The notes beneath the pieces were generated by a model that was given only the letters and a program-made list of their open reading frames with translations, was not told where the DNA came from and made no database searches. The position numbers were made by a program, and so were the translations under genes. Of a DNA stretch of 64,000 nt, positions 25,625-35,368 are shown one piece after another (positions within the stretch are counted from its first letter, which is position 1; each line of letters begins with the position of its first letter). Origin of the DNA: Loktanella sp. 5RATIMAR09 (lineage in GTDB: Bacteria; Pseudomonadota; Alphaproteobacteria; Rhodobacterales; Rhodobacteraceae). Location of the stretch: assembly GCF_001419985.1 (NCBI RefSeq), contig NZ_LJAL01000001.1:372001-436000 (forward strand), written 5' to 3'.

Positions 25625-26500
25625 ATGACAGGTATATCGCTCAGCAGCGCGGCGCCGACCGTGGATAACATACAATCCGCTTATATGGCGCAGGTACACC
25701 GCCGCAGGCTCTACGGTGGTTTGACGCTGCTTATCTTTGTCATCCTGATGGTATCGGGCTTTACCGTTGCTGATGACCGCAACGCGGGCGGTTTCTGGGA
25801 AGGCTTGCACCAGATTGGTGACTATCCCGCTGATGTTCTGTCAGAGGCATGGGAAAAGCGCGCGGACCTTCCCGCCCTGATGGTGAAGTATTTTCCGGCT
25901 TTGGTGGAAACCATCAATATCGCTGCGGTCTCGACCTTGATCGGCGCAATCGGTGGTCTGTTCCTGTCGCTGCTTGGCACCCGTGGTCTTGCCAAATGGC
26001 CTCGTCTGATCCCGCTGTTCCGCCGGATCTCGGACGTGATGCGTGCAGTGCCCGAAATCGTTATCGCGCTGGTGCTGATCTTCGTCCTTGGCGGTGGCCC
26101 TGTCCCCGCAATGATCGCGATTGCCATCCATACCGCTGGCGCCTTGGCCAAGCTGTTTTCCGAAGTGTCCGAGAACACCGATCTGAAAGCCGTTGAAGGG
26201 CTGACCTCTACCGGCGCCACATGGTCACAGAAGATGCTTTTGGGGGTGCTGCCGCAGGTCGCACCGAACTATGTCAGCTACACATTGCTGCGGTTTGAAA
26301 TCAACATCCGCGCCTCGGCCATCCTTGGTTTCGTCGGTGCGGGCGGTCTGGGCTACGAGCTGCGCAATTCCATGGCTTGGGGGCCCGGCCGCTTTGACGA
26401 GGCCGCCGCGATCTTCATTCTGCTGTTCGGCACCATCGTGTTCTTCGATCAGGTCTCAAGCCGCTACCGCAACCGTTTGACCGAAGGGCAAGGCCAATGA
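25625..26500 (+). CDS. phnE: Phosphonate ABC transporter permease PhnE (first)
   Basis: The 291-residue membrane protein has one N-terminal helix (about 33-53), then the permease core with several further helices. The EAA-type loop contains AVEGLTSTGATWSQKMLLGVLPQV, which contacts the ATPase. It forms the transmembrane channel with the second PhnE, whose ATG overlaps this stop. Two different phnE genes in tandem are common in Rhodobacteraceae. Confidence 0.95.
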   Translation: MTGISLSSAAPTVDNIQSAYMAQVHRRRLYGGLTLLIFVILMVSGFTVADDRNAGGFWEGLHQIGDYPADVLSEAWEKRADLPALMVKYFPALVETINIAAVSTLIGAIGGLFLSLLGTRGLAKWPRLIPLFRRISDVMRAVPEIVIALVLIFVLGGGPVPAMIAIAIHTAGALAKLFSEVSENTDLKAVEGLTSTGATWSQKMLLGVLPQVAPNYVSYTLLRFEINIRASAILGFVGAGGLGYELRNSMAWGPGRFDEAAAIFILLFGTIVFFDQVSSRYRNRLTEGQGQ

Positions 26501-27810
26501 CCACCATTGAACTGCACGACACCAAATTGGCGGCTGAGAAGCTATTTCAGCGCAAGCGCATCATCGGCTTTGGTATCCCTGCGGTCATCGCGGTTTACCT
26601 GACCTATATCTTCTTTGCCTTTGATCTGCCCGGCCTCGCGGAACGCGCAAATCTTGATAATGCGGTCACACTTGCCTCGGACAGCTGGTCCCACAAGGTC
26701 CATGTCACCCGCGATAACCGCTCGGGTGAGATTACCTACGCCGTAGAGGGCGAACGCAAGGGCACCTATCTCGATGGTATGCGCCCCGCGTGGGTCAGTG
26801 GCGACGACGTGACCACCATTGATTTGGGGGGTGACCACGTTGTCCGCTACCTGCCGGACAACCGGACCGAAATCGACATTCCGGGCTTCCCGTTGATTAC
26901 GGCGCAGGCCGAAGGGCGCATTGTCACAACCAACCTGCCTGATGATCTGCCGGACTGGATCTCCGCCACCGATCGCCGTGTCGGGATCACGACACCCGAA
27001 GGCCGCATAACGCTGACGGGCGCACGGACCGAAGTGTTCAACTACTTCCCCGGATGGGAGCTGTTCTGGTTCACACTGGACAGCCCCTATCACGGGCAGA
27101 GCTTGGGCACGATCCTGTTCGGAGAGCAACTGGACCCTGTCCGCGGAAACATCGCGGGTGCTGTCTCGGACTGGTGGAACAACGCCATGTGGCGTCACAA
27201 GGATGTGGCATGGGCCATTGGCGAGACAGTTCTGATGGCCTTCCTTGGCACCATGGGTGGTGCGATCATCGCGCTGCCACTGGCTTTTCTTGCGGCCAAG
27301 CGCTTTTCTCCGGTGATGCTGCTGCGCGCGGCGACCCGCCGTCTGTTCGATTTCGTGCGCGGCGTGGATGCGCTTATCTGGACGGTGGTTCTGGCCCGCG
27401 CCTTTGGTCCCGGCCCTTTGACGGGCGCATTGGCGATCCTCATCACCGACACCGGCACATTCGGCAAGATCTTCTCCGAAGCGCTGGAAAACGTGGACCA
27501 GAAACAGATCGAGGGCGTCTCTTCGACAGGGGCAAAGCCGCTGCAACGGAATCGCTTTGGTGTAATCCCGCAGGTGGTCCCGGTGCTCTTGGCGCAAATC
27601 CTGTATTTCCTTGAATCCAACACGCGTTCTGCGACCATTATCGGCGCAATTACGGGCGGTGGTATCGGTTTGATGCTGACGCAGGCCATCCAGACCCAGA
27701 AGGATTGGGAAGAGGTTGCCTATTACATCATCCTGATCATCGCTATGGTGATGTTCATGGATTGGTTCTCGGGCTGGCTACGCGGTAAACTGATCGGGCG
27801 CAAAGACTGA
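26497..27810 (+). CDS. phnE: Phosphonate ABC transporter permease PhnE (second, with periplasmic insert)
   Basis: The 437-residue permease is about 150 residues longer than its partner. After a first helix (about 26-44) comes a polar, beta-rich insertion (about 50-210) before the permease core with the EAA loop [23 protein letters not shown]. The insert is probably periplasmic and could contact PhnD. Its ATG overlaps the upstream stop, and its TGA overlaps the ATG of the hexapeptide transferase, giving a tightly coupled set. Confidence 0.94.
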   Translation: MTTIELHDTKLAAEKLFQRKRIIGFGIPAVIAVYLTYIFFAFDLPGLAERANLDNAVTLASDSWSHKVHVTRDNRSGEITYAVEGERKGTYLDGMRPAWVSGDDVTTIDLGGDHVVRYLPDNRTEIDIPGFPLITAQAEGRIVTTNLPDDLPDWISATDRRVGITTPEGRITLTGARTEVFNYFPGWELFWFTLDSPYHGQSLGTILFGEQLDPVRGNIAGAVSDWWNNAMWRHKDVAWAIGETVLMAFLGTMGGAIIALPLAFLAAKRFSPVMLLRAATRRLFDFVRGVDALIWTVVLARAFGPGPLTGALAILITDTGTFGKIFSEALENVDQKQIEGVSSTGAKPLQRNRFGVIPQVVPVLLAQILYFLESNTRSATIIGAITGGGIGLMLTQAIQTQKDWEEVAYYIILIIAMVMFMDWFSGWLRGKLIGRKD

Positions 27811-28427
27811 TGCCGCGTCTTTCCGCCACTGCCCCTTTCATCCATCCCGAATGCGAGATCACCGAAAGCACATTCGGCGCTTTTGTCGAGATCGGCAAAG
27901 GCAGCCGCATCGCGCATACGGTTTTCGGCGACTACAGTTATTGTGATCGCTATGCCGATATTGCGAACGCTGAGATTGGCAAATTCGCCAATATAGCGGC
28001 CTTTGCCCGGATCGGTGCCACTGATCATCCGCTGCATACCGCCGCCTGCCACCACTTTCTGTATCGCTCCGCCGACTACTGGGATGACGCCGTCAATGAC
28101 GACGCGTTTTTTGCGCATCGTAAATCCCGCATCGCAAAGATCGGGCATGATACGTGGATCGGCGCGGGTGCGCTGATCAAACCCGAGGTGATGCTAGGCC
28201 ATGGTGCCGTCGTGGCGGCGGGTGCCGTTGTGACGAAAGATGTCGCACCCTACACCATTGTCGCGGGGACGCCTGCCAAAACCCTACGCCTGCGCCAGCC
28301 GCGCGACATTGCAGAGCGTCTGATCGCGCTGGCATGGTGGGACTGGCCGCACGACACGCTGCGCGATGCGTTGCCGGACTTTCGCATGATGACGGCAGCG
28401 GCATTTCTGGAAAAATACGGCGGTTAG
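27810..28427 (+). CDS. Phosphonate-cluster hexapeptide-repeat transferase
   Basis: The 205-residue protein is a left-handed beta-helix acyltransferase. Hexapeptide repeats lie at both ends (for example [18 protein letters not shown] and [17 protein letters not shown]), with a loop carrying HP and a chloramphenicol-acetyltransferase-like insert between. It fits the family 'phosphonate metabolism protein, transferase hexapeptide repeat' (TIGR03308). The acyl donor and substrate are not established; acetylation of an aminophosphonate or C-P lyase intermediate is a reasonable guess. It overlaps phnE by one base and ends this plus-strand operon. Confidence 0.88.
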   Translation: MPRLSATAPFIHPECEITESTFGAFVEIGKGSRIAHTVFGDYSYCDRYADIANAEIGKFANIAAFARIGATDHPLHTAACHHFLYRSADYWDDAVNDDAFFAHRKSRIAKIGHDTWIGAGALIKPEVMLGHGAVVAAGAVVTKDVAPYTIVAGTPAKTLRLRQPRDIAERLIALAWWDWPHDTLRDALPDFRMMTAAAFLEKYGG

Positions 28428-28440
28428 CAAAGCGGTTGGC

Positions 28441-29703
28441 TTAGGTGTCTTGCGGCCGCAAGAATCCAACAGTGATTGCTGACAGCGCAACCATCGCGGC
28501 CGCTGTTCCAAGCATCAGAACCAGTCCGCCGAGCTGATAGGTGACCCCTGAAAGCAGCGTGCCCGCCAGCCGTCCAGCGGCGTTGGCCATATAGTAAAAT
28601 CCAACATCCATCGTGACCCGCTCTGCTTTGGTGAAGGTCAGGATCAGATAGGAATGCAGGGACGAGTTCACCGCAAAGATGGCACCAAAAGCCAGCAACC
28701 CCAAAATCAATGTCAGTGTCAGCCACATCTGCGGCCCCTGCGCAAACATCGCGGCCACTGTCAAAGCCGCCGGAACAATCGCAAGCGCCCACGCCCAGCC
28801 GCGCGCGGCAGTGATCAGCTCTGCCTCGGGGCGGCTCTTTGCGCGCAGGATGCGCGGCGCGTTGGCCTGCACCAACCCATAAAGGATAATCCACCCTGCC
28901 ATGAAGGTACCGATCAGAAAGAATGCAGCGCGGTTCCCCTCGGTCGTGCCATCCGACAGGACCGCATAAAAATGGATCGGTATGCCGACCACAAACCAGA
29001 CGTCGCGCGCGCCGAACAGGAACACCCGCGCCGCACTGAGCAGATTTACATTGCGCGACTTGGAAAACACCTCGGAAAACTTTGTCCCCTTACGGCCCTT
29101 TGGCAAACCCGCTGGCATGGCGATCAGGACGGCCAGCAGGATGATGGCAAGGATCATAGCCATGCCAAGCACCGCCCAAACGAAACCGAAGGTCGCCAGC
29201 AAGGCTGCACCCAATAGAAAGCCCAGACCCTTGACCATGTTCTTGGAGCCCGTCAGCAGGGCCACCCAGCGGAAAAGTCCGCCATCTTCGGATGGTGCCA
29301 AGAGCTTGACCGCTGACTTCGACGACATTTTGGCAAGGTCCTTGGCGATCCCGCTCGCGCCCTGCACCAGCATGACGAAAACGACGGATGCCCCCACCGC
29401 CCATGACGGATCAAGCTGGGACAGAGCAAGCAGGGCCACCACTTGCAGGCCAAGGCCTGCATAAAGCGTCGATGTCAGCCCGAAGCGTGCCGCAATCCAG
29501 CCTGCGCAGAGGTTGGTGACAACGCCTGCAATCTCGTAAAGTACAAAAAGATAGGCCAGTTGAACGGGCGAGAAGCCGAGCGTGTGAAAGTGCAAAAGCA
29601 CCAGCATACGCAGCGCGCCATCGGTCAGCATGAACGCCCAATAGGCCGCCGTGACAGCAATGTAAGCGGACAGGCCCTCGGGCCGCGCAGAAGGTCGGGT
29701 CAC
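28441..29703 (-). CDS. arsJ: Organoarsenical efflux MFS transporter ArsJ
   Basis: The 420-residue protein has about twelve membrane helices. It shows ArsJ hallmarks such as [21 protein letters not shown] near the start and a [17 protein letters not shown] loop. ArsJ exports 1-arseno-3-phosphoglycerate, which the GAPDH encoded just upstream makes from arsenate and glyceraldehyde-3-phosphate; the product breaks down outside to arsenate. The ATG overlaps the GAPDH stop. It is the last gene of the minus-strand arsenic operon and converges on the hexapeptide transferase with a 13-bp gap. Confidence 0.95.
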   Translation of the reverse strand: MTRPSARPEGLSAYIAVTAAYWAFMLTDGALRMLVLLHFHTLGFSPVQLAYLFVLYEIAGVVTNLCAGWIAARFGLTSTLYAGLGLQVVALLALSQLDPSWAVGASVVFVMLVQGASGIAKDLAKMSSKSAVKLLAPSEDGGLFRWVALLTGSKNMVKGLGFLLGAALLATFGFVWAVLGMAMILAIILLAVLIAMPAGLPKGRKGTKFSEVFSKSRNVNLLSAARVFLFGARDVWFVVGIPIHFYAVLSDGTTEGNRAAFFLIGTFMAGWIILYGLVQANAPRILRAKSRPEAELITAARGWAWALAIVPAALTVAAMFAQGPQMWLTLTLILGLLAFGAIFAVNSSLHSYLILTFTKAERVTMDVGFYYMANAAGRLAGTLLSGVTYQLGGLVLMLGTAAAMVALSAITVGFLRPQDT

Positions 29704-30698
29704 AGGCTGCGACCAACCATGAGGGCCACGTCAGCCAAGCGGTGGGCATAACCCATTTCGTTGTCATACCACGCGTAGATTTTCACCTGTGTGCCGTTGA
29801 TGACCATGGTTGAAAGCGCATCGACGATGCTTGATCGTTCGTCATTGGTATAATCGCTCGACACCAGCGGGCGCTCTTCATAGCCCAGAATACCTTTCAA
29901 CGGCCCTTCTGAAGCAGCTTTGAACAGCGCGTTGACCTCTTCGGCGGTTGTTGCCTGCTCTACTTCGAACACGCAATCTGTCAGTGACGCGTTCAGCAAA
30001 GGCACGCGGACGGCATGACCGTTCAGTCGGCCTTTCAGTTCAGGGTAAATCAATGTGATGGCGGTCGCGCTGCCGGTCGTGGTCGGGATCAGGGAATTCA
30101 GCGCAGAACGGGCGCGCCGCAGATCTTTGGCGGGGCGATCCACGATTGTCTGTGTGTTTGTGACATCATGGATTGTCGTGATGGACCCGTGTTTGATTGT
30201 CAGGTTCTCGTGGATAACCTTGACGACAGGCGCAAGGCAGTTTGTGGTACAACTGGCGGCGGTCACGATGTGATGACGGTTCGGTTCATAGATGTCGTGG
30301 TTGACGCCAAAGACGATATTGGCCGCATCTCCATCCTTGACGGGAGCCGAAACGACGACCTTCTTCACCCCGGCATCAAAGTAAGGGGCGATCTTCGCTT
30401 CGGTCTTGAATACGCCTGTGCAGTCAATGACAACATCCACGCCATCAAGCGGCAAATCCGCGATGTCGCGCGTGCCGACGAATGGCAACCGCACCCCGTC
30501 AATTGTGACACTGTCCGCATCATAGGCGAAATCAGCCTTCCAGCGGCCATGAACAGTGTCGAATTCAAACAGATGCGCATGCATTTCGGGATTGCCGACC
30601 GCATCATTGATCCACGCGATGTTTGCCCCCTGTTCCAGTAATGGTTTCAGGGCAAGCTTGCCGATACGGCCAAGGCCGTTGATGGCGTAGACAGTCAT
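29700..30698 (-). CDS. ArsJ-associated glyceraldehyde-3-phosphate dehydrogenase
   Basis: The 332-residue type I GAPDH has an N-terminal [14 protein letters not shown]ossmann motif and the catalytic cysteine in [11 protein letters not shown]. It has the [13 protein letters not shown] loop and a C-terminal [11 protein letters not shown]. It lies between the arsR-arsC fusion and arsJ with ATGA overlaps on both sides. This is the known arrangement in which the enzyme uses arsenate instead of phosphate for detoxification. It is therefore probably not the main glycolytic or gluconeogenic GAPDH of the cell. Confidence 0.95.
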   Translation of the reverse strand: MTVYAINGLGRIGKLALKPLLEQGANIAWINDAVGNPEMHAHLFEFDTVHGRWKADFAYDADSVTIDGVRLPFVGTRDIADLPLDGVDVVIDCTGVFKTEAKIAPYFDAGVKKVVVSAPVKDGDAANIVFGVNHDIYEPNRHHIVTAASCTTNCLAPVVKVIHENLTIKHGSITTIHDVTNTQTIVDRPAKDLRRARSALNSLIPTTTGSATAITLIYPELKGRLNGHAVRVPLLNASLTDCVFEVEQATTAEEVNALFKAASEGPLKGILGYEERPLVSSDYTNDERSSIVDALSTMVINGTQVKIYAWYDNEMGYAHRLADVALMVGRSL

Positions 30699-31543
30699 GT
30701 GGAGGGTCCTTCTTGAATTGATCGGCCAATCTCGTCGACAGCCTTTTGCAATGACATACGGTCAAGAGACGAAAGCGGCAGGGCGGTAAACGCGTTCATC
30801 CGATTGCGGAGCGCGCCATAGGTTTGGTGGAAAGCAAGGCTTTTCTCTGCATCCGACCCCTCAACCTTGACCGGATCAGGAAGCCCCCAATGTGCGCTGA
30901 TCGGTTGGCCCTGCCATGCGGGGCAGTCCTCGTTTGCGGCTTGATTGCAAACGGTGAACACAAAGTCGAACCGGGGGCTGTTATCGGCTTGGAACTCGGC
31001 GATGTTCTTTGCGCGCAAAAGGGCGGTGTCATGCCCCTTCTGTTCCAATACCGCGAGTGCAAAGGGGTTCAGGTCCGAGCGGGGCTTGGTGCCTGCCGAA
31101 TAGGCTACAAAGCGATCATCGGCCAGATCGCGCAGGATCGTTTCTGCCAAGATGGATCGCGCAGAGTTGCCGGTACAGATGAACAGGACATTGTACTTGC
31201 GATCAATGATATGAGTGTTTTTGTCTTCTGCCGCATAGGCGTTGGGTGCGCAGATTTCGGGCCGACCCCTGCAACATTCGTGCAGAAGGTAATCAATCGT
31301 TTCGCGCGCAGCGTCCATGTTGATGGAATAACGCAAGGACGTGCCAACACGTTCCTGGTTGATCAGACCTGCCTGCATGAGGGCATTGACGTAGCTGGAA
31401 AGCGTGTTCGGCTTCAGCCCAAGCGCCTGTGCGAGTTCGGTGGCGGGAATGCGGTCAGGGTACCGCCGCATCAGGAGCCGAAACAAAGCGAGCCGCTGCG
31501 GATGACCAAGTGTAGAGAGGCGGTTGGGAATCAATATATCCAT
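30695..31543 (-). CDS. ArsR-type repressor fused to low-molecular-weight arsenate reductase
   Basis: The 282-residue protein joins two modules. Residues 1-100 are an ArsR/SmtB winged helix with a cysteine cluster C90, C91, C98 ([10 protein letters not shown]) suitable for arsenite sensing. Residues ~115-260 are a phosphatase-like ArsC with the CX5R loop C123-R129 (ICTGNSARS), cysteines in [11 protein letters not shown] and a DP motif. It could sense arsenite and reduce arsenate in one chain. It is first in an operon with GAPDH and arsJ. A perfect inverted repeat touching its start codon is the likely self-operator. Confidence 0.92.
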   Translation of the reverse strand: MDILIPNRLSTLGHPQRLALFRLLMRRYPDRIPATELAQALGLKPNTLSSYVNALMQAGLINQERVGTSLRYSINMDAARETIDYLLHECCRGRPEICAPNAYAAEDKNTHIIDRKYNVLFICTGNSARSILAETILRDLADDRFVAYSAGTKPRSDLNPFALAVLEQKGHDTALLRAKNIAEFQADNSPRFDFVFTVCNQAANEDCPAWQGQPISAHWGLPDPVKVEGSDAEKSLAFHQTYGALRNRMNAFTALPLSSLDRMSLQKAVDEIGRSIQEGPST

Positions 31544-31564
31544 ATTTCATGTATATCTGAAATA
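31543..31564 (-). promoter_or_regulatory. Candidate ArsR operator at the start of the arsenic operon
   Basis: TATTTCA-N8-TGAAATA is a perfect 7-bp inverted repeat that begins at the arsR-arsC start codon (31541-31543) and extends 21 bp upstream. Its size, AT-richness and position are typical for autoregulated ArsR repressors. It also sits in the 69-bp gap after phnF, so it could block read-through from phnF. Confidence 0.6.
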
Positions 31565-31612
31565 CGGGGTCTAAAAAGTGAAGGTTTTGTAACAGTCTCA
31601 TGGGACCCGACC

Positions 31613-32332
31613 CTAGGTCTCGAGCGTCAGTGTCACCCGGTCCCCGACAAACCATGTGCGGCCATACTCAACAGGTTGCCCCAGCTGGCCTGTATTCACA
31701 CCGGACGACCGTAAGAGCGGGTCGCCCTCAGTGACTTGCAGATGCAGCGCTTGGGTGGCCGTGGCGCGCACCGCTGTCAGACGGGTTGATGCACGCGTGT
31801 AATCGGCGATGCCTGCCACACGCAGCGCTTCTGTCACGCTACTTGTGCCGCGCAATGCGTCGGTGATGCCCGCGATCCGATCCAATGGAAACAGGCTTTC
31901 AAAGATGGCAATCGGCTGGCCATCCGCCAACGAAAGCCCGTGATAGGCGCAGAGGGGTGCGCCGGTCGCGATTTGCAGCGCTTTGGCTTCGCCTTCCGTC
32001 GCGGCGCGTTCATCCAACGTCAGAATGCGTTTTTCCGGCCTGCGGCCCGCAGCGATCAGATTTTCATGAAACCGGACGCGGCTGCCGATGGGGTAATCTG
32101 TAGGTGTTGCGGCGACATAAGCCCCTGCACCGCGACGGGTCCGGACCAGTCCGTCATCCACCAAGGCCGCAATCCCGTGCCTGACCGTGTGGCGGTTGAC
32201 GCCGAAACGGTCTGCCAGTGCGGCTTCGGTCGGGAGTTTGTCACCCGGACTATAGCGTCCTTCGGCCAAATCGATGCGCAGAGCATCAGCGATGGCCTTC
32301 CAGATCGGGGTTTTACCTGAACTGTCACGCAA
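31613..32332 (-). CDS. phnF: GntR/HutC-family phosphonate regulator PhnF
   Basis: The 239-residue protein has an N-terminal GntR winged helix (about 8-70; KLPTEAALADRFGVNRHTVR) and a UTRA ligand-binding domain (about 85-239). It is the expected regulator of the C-P lyase operon and lies divergent from phnG. The intergenic DNA holds several repeats that could be its operator. It is also on the strand of, and 69 bp upstream from, the arsenic operon. The effector is not known from sequence; phosphonates or phosphate are candidates. Confidence 0.94.
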   Translation of the reverse strand: MRDSSGKTPIWKAIADALRIDLAEGRYSPGDKLPTEAALADRFGVNRHTVRHGIAALVDDGLVRTRRGAGAYVAATPTDYPIGSRVRFHENLIAAGRRPEKRILTLDERAATEGEAKALQIATGAPLCAYHGLSLADGQPIAIFESLFPLDRIAGITDALRGTSSVTEALRVAGIADYTRASTRLTAVRATATQALHLQVTEGDPLLRSSGVNTGQLGQPVEYGRTWFVGDRVTLTLET

Positions 32333-32339
32333 ATTTCAC
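32322..32339 (+). promoter_or_regulatory. Candidate Pho box upstream of phnG
   Basis: CTGTCAC-GCAA-ATTTCAC fits an 18-bp PhoB site (two 7-base units, 11-bp spacing), facing phnG. It overlaps the first codons of phnF. A further CTGTCGC lies at 32349, out of the 11-bp phase. It lies about 75 bp before phnG and could activate the C-P lyase operon, and perhaps phnF, under phosphate limitation. Confidence 0.5.
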
Positions 32340-32358
32340 AAAACTCCTCTGTCGCGAG

Positions 32359-32394
32359 ACCACAAATGTGGTAAGATATGTATAGTTGTATAGT
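32359..32394. promoter_or_regulatory. Palindrome and tandem repeat in the phnF-phnG gap
   Basis: A 14-bp inverted repeat ACCACA-AA-TGTGGT (32359-32372) is followed by two head-to-tail copies of TGTATAGT (32379-32394), ending 20 bp before phnG. One or both are candidate PhnF sites; GntR/HutC regulators usually use an inverted repeat. I cannot tell which of the two the regulator binds. Confidence 0.4.
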
Positions 32395-32413
32395 AAATGG
32401 AAAAGTTGTCGAG

Positions 32414-32869
32414 ATGAAAGACACTTCAGATCAAAGCAATTTCCGCAAAGCGTGGATGAGCCTGCTTGCCAAAGCGCCGGAGGGCCGCGCCGCCGCCTTG
32501 CTGGATGGGGCCATGGCGCGCCCGGCTTTCACGTGGCTGCGTGCGCCGGAAATCGGCAGCACCATGGTCCGTGCCCGCGCGGGGGCTACGGGTGCGCCTT
32601 TTAATCTGGGCGAAATGACAGTGACCCGCTGCGCATTGACCCTGGACACCGGAGAGGTCGGGCACGCCTATATTCAAGGGCGGCGCAAAGAAGATGCACA
32701 AACAGCTGCTTTGATTGACGCGCTGATGCAAACGGAAGTGTCGCAAGAGCTTCGGACATCAGTGCTTGAACCGCTGGAGGCCGAAATGACCACGGCCAAG
32801 GCTGCGCGCGCGGCCAAGGCTGCTGCGACAAAGGTTGATTTCTTCACAATGGTCCGGGGAGAAGATTGA
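32414..32869 (+). CDS. phnG: Phosphonate C-P lyase system protein PhnG
   Basis: The 151-residue protein shows the PhnG pattern: WLRAPEIGSTMVRARAGATGAPFNLGEMTVTRCALTL in essence, with RCAL and GHAYIQGRR. PhnG is a structural subunit of the PhnGHIJ core complex, which loads phosphonates onto ATP-derived ribose. The ATG at 32414 is chosen over an in-frame upstream ATG at 32378 that lies in the repeat region. The stop overlaps the phnH start (TGATG). It is the first gene of the C-P lyase operon. Confidence 0.94.
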   Translation: MKDTSDQSNFRKAWMSLLAKAPEGRAAALLDGAMARPAFTWLRAPEIGSTMVRARAGATGAPFNLGEMTVTRCALTLDTGEVGHAYIQGRRKEDAQTAALIDALMQTEVSQELRTSVLEPLEAEMTTAKAARAAKAAATKVDFFTMVRGED

Positions 32870-33432
32870 TGCAGGCCGATACTCTTTCCGGCGGATTTGC
32901 GGACCCGTCTATCGGTTCATCCCACGCCTTCCGCGCCGTGATGGAGGCAATGGCACGTCCAGGGACAGTGCATGGGATCTCAGGTGCCGTGCCCCCCGCA
33001 CCGCTCTCGCCAGCGGCAGGCACCGTTTTGCTGACGCTCTGCGACACTGAAACGCCGGTCTATCTGGCGGGCGCTGCCGATTGCGAAGCGGTGCGCGTCT
33101 GGCTGGCCTTTCACACGGGTGCCCCTTTGGTGGGACCGGCGGAATGTATGTTCGCTGTCGGCACGTGGGACGCGGTTGTGCCGCTGTCGTCCTATCCCGT
33201 CGGTACATCCCAATACCCCGACCGATCCGCCACATTGATTGTGGAACGCCCCGACCTTTGCGCCACAGGCGCGGCCCTGACCGGCCCCGGTATCAAGGAT
33301 CAGGCGGCACTTTCCCTGCCAGAGGTTGCTGCCTTCCATTCCAACCGCGCGCTGTTTCCGCTCGGGCTGGATTTCCTCTTCACCAGTGGAGACTGCGTCG
33401 CAGCACTCCCAAGAACGACAAAGGTGTCCTGA
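32869..33432 (+). CDS. phnH: Phosphonate C-P lyase system protein PhnH
   Basis: The 187-residue protein contains the PhnH segments SSHAFRAVMEAMARPGTVH near the start and the later TLIVERP and LTGPGI. PhnH is a subunit of the PhnGHIJ core complex in the cytoplasm. The ATG at 32869 shares its first base with the phnG stop; a TTG one codon earlier is less likely. It is joined to phnI by another TGATG overlap, so the subunits are translationally coupled. Confidence 0.94.
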   Translation: MQADTLSGGFADPSIGSSHAFRAVMEAMARPGTVHGISGAVPPAPLSPAAGTVLLTLCDTETPVYLAGAADCEAVRVWLAFHTGAPLVGPAECMFAVGTWDAVVPLSSYPVGTSQYPDRSATLIVERPDLCATGAALTGPGIKDQAALSLPEVAAFHSNRALFPLGLDFLFTSGDCVAALPRTTKVS

Positions 33433-34520
33433 TGTATGTCGCAGTCAAAGGCGGTGAACGGGCAATCGAGAACGCCCATGCATGGCTTGCCGAGGAACGC
33501 CGCGGCAACACGGATATTGCCGAACTCGGCATCGCGCAGATCCGCGAACAGCTCAGCCTTGCCGTTAATCGCGTCATGGCCGAAGGTTCGCTTTACGATC
33601 CTGATCTGGCGGCGTTGGCGATCAAACAGGCCCGCGGGGACTTGATAGAGGCGATCTTTCTGATCCGCGCTTACCGGACCACGTTGCCCCGTTTTGGGGC
33701 GTCTGAACCCGTAGATACCGGTGCGATGGCCTGCGACCGGCGAATCTCGGCCACTTTCAAGGACCTGCCGGGCGGGCAGGTGCTGGGGCCAACCTTTGAC
33801 TACACGCACCGTTTGCTGGATTTCAAACTGGCTGCGGACGGTGACGTGCCAGAAGCGCCCGCGCGTGCGGCGGAGACGGGCGATGTGCCGCATGTAACGG
33901 GGTTCTTGAACCGCGAAGGGCTGATTGAAGAGGCCCGCCATGATGACACACCCCCGCGCGACCTGACCCGCGAACCGCTGGAAATGCCAGCAGACCGGCC
34001 CTTGCGCCTTCAGGCGCTTACCCGCGCGGATGAGGGTTTTACCCTTGGCCTCGCCTATTCAACGCAACGCGGGTACGGGCGCAATCACGCCTTTGTGGGC
34101 GAGTTGCGCATCGGGGCGGTGCCTGTGGAAATGGACATTCCCGAACTGGGCTTTGCCATCGAGATCGGCGAAGTGACCTTGACTGAATGCGAGACCGTGA
34201 ACCAGTTCACCGGTTCCAAAACCGAACCACCGCAATTCACGCGCGGCTATGGACTGGTGTTTGGCCAGACCGAGCGCAAGGCGATTTCAATGGCCCTGGT
34301 TGACCGCGCCTTGCGGTGGGAAGAATTGGGCGAGGATAACGTGGGCGCCCCCGCGCAGGATGCGGAATTCGTGCTTTATCACGCCGACAACATTCAGGCG
34401 ACGGGATTTCTGGAGCATATCAAACTGCCCCACTACGTTGATTTCCAGTCCGAACTGGAACTGGTGCGCAAGCTGCGCCGCGAAGCAGGTGTTGATCAAG
34501 TGCAGGAGGCTGCGGAATGA
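33432..34520 (+). CDS. phnI: Phosphonate C-P lyase subunit PhnI
   Basis: The 362-residue protein starts MYVAVKGGERAIENAHAWLA, the conserved PhnI N-terminus. It keeps the later SLYDPDLAALAIKQARGD and the C-terminal GYGLVFGQTERKAISMALVDRAL region. PhnI with PhnG/H/L catalyses the nucleosidase-type step that attaches the phosphonate to the ribose of ATP. The upstream open frame inside phnH is discarded. It overlaps phnJ by four bases. Confidence 0.96.
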   Translation: MYVAVKGGERAIENAHAWLAEERRGNTDIAELGIAQIREQLSLAVNRVMAEGSLYDPDLAALAIKQARGDLIEAIFLIRAYRTTLPRFGASEPVDTGAMACDRRISATFKDLPGGQVLGPTFDYTHRLLDFKLAADGDVPEAPARAAETGDVPHVTGFLNREGLIEEARHDDTPPRDLTREPLEMPADRPLRLQALTRADEGFTLGLAYSTQRGYGRNHAFVGELRIGAVPVEMDIPELGFAIEIGEVTLTECETVNQFTGSKTEPPQFTRGYGLVFGQTERKAISMALVDRALRWEELGEDNVGAPAQDAEFVLYHADNIQATGFLEHIKLPHYVDFQSELELVRKLRREAGVDQVQEAAE

Positions 34521-35368
34521 ACGCGTACAACTTTGCCTATCTGGACGAACAGACCAAGCGGATGATCCGTCGCGCGCTCCTCAAGGGGCTTGCCATTCCG
34601 GGCTATCAGGTGCCTTTTGCCAGCCGCGAAATGCCGATGCCCTATGGTTGGGGCACTGGCGGTGTGCAGGTGTCTGCGGCGGTTCTGACCCCCGAAGACA
34701 CCTTCAAGGTCATTGACCAAGGGGCCGATGACACCACAAACGCGGTGTCGATCCGGACGTTCTTTCAGCGCACCGCAGGTGTTGCGACGACCACCGTCAC
34801 ACACGACGCCACTGTGATCCAGACCCGTCACCGTATCCCCGAAGAGGCGCTGGGCGAAGGCCAGATCCTTGTCTATCAGGTCCCGATCCCCGAACCGCTG
34901 CGTTTTCTGGAGCCGCGCGAAAGTGAAACGCGCAAGATGCATAGCCTTGAGGAATACGGGCTGATGCATGTGAAGCTTTATGAGGACATCAGCCGTCACG
35001 GGCATATCGCGACCTCTTATGCCTATCCGGTCAAGGTCGAAGGGCGCTATGTCATGGACCCGTCACCCATTCCGAAATTCGATAACCCCAAACTGGGCGA
35101 TATGGCCGCGATCCAGCTTTTTGGTGCGGGGCGCGAACAACGCATCTATGCCCTGCCGCCCTATACCCAGGTTGTCAGCCTTGATTTTGAGGATCACCCT
35201 TTCGAGGCGACAAAGGCCGATCATCCTTGCGGGATGTGTGGCGCGCAGGACAGCTATCTGGATGAGCTCATTATTGATGACGCAGGCGGGCGGATGTTCG
35301 TGTGCTCGGATACCGACTATTGCGAGGCGCGTCAGGCGGCGGGCCACAAAGGAAAGGACGCGGCATGA
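34517..35368 (+). CDS. phnJ: Carbon-phosphorus lyase, radical SAM enzyme PhnJ
   Basis: The 283-residue enzyme breaks the C-P bond, releasing the alkane and ribose cyclic phosphate. The unusual cluster motif is intact: C238-x2-C241-x21-C263 for the 4Fe-4S cluster, with the additional catalytic C269. The N-terminus NFAYLDEQTKRMIRRALLKG is typical. With this gene intact the operon should be functional. It is coupled to phnI and phnK by ATGA overlaps. Confidence 0.97.
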   Translation: MNAYNFAYLDEQTKRMIRRALLKGLAIPGYQVPFASREMPMPYGWGTGGVQVSAAVLTPEDTFKVIDQGADDTTNAVSIRTFFQRTAGVATTTVTHDATVIQTRHRIPEEALGEGQILVYQVPIPEPLRFLEPRESETRKMHSLEEYGLMHVKLYEDISRHGHIATSYAYPVKVEGRYVMDPSPIPKFDNPKLGDMAAIQLFGAGREQRIYALPPYTQVVSLDFEDHPFEATKADHPCGMCGAQDSYLDELIIDDAGGRMFVCSDTDYCEARQAAGHKGKDAA

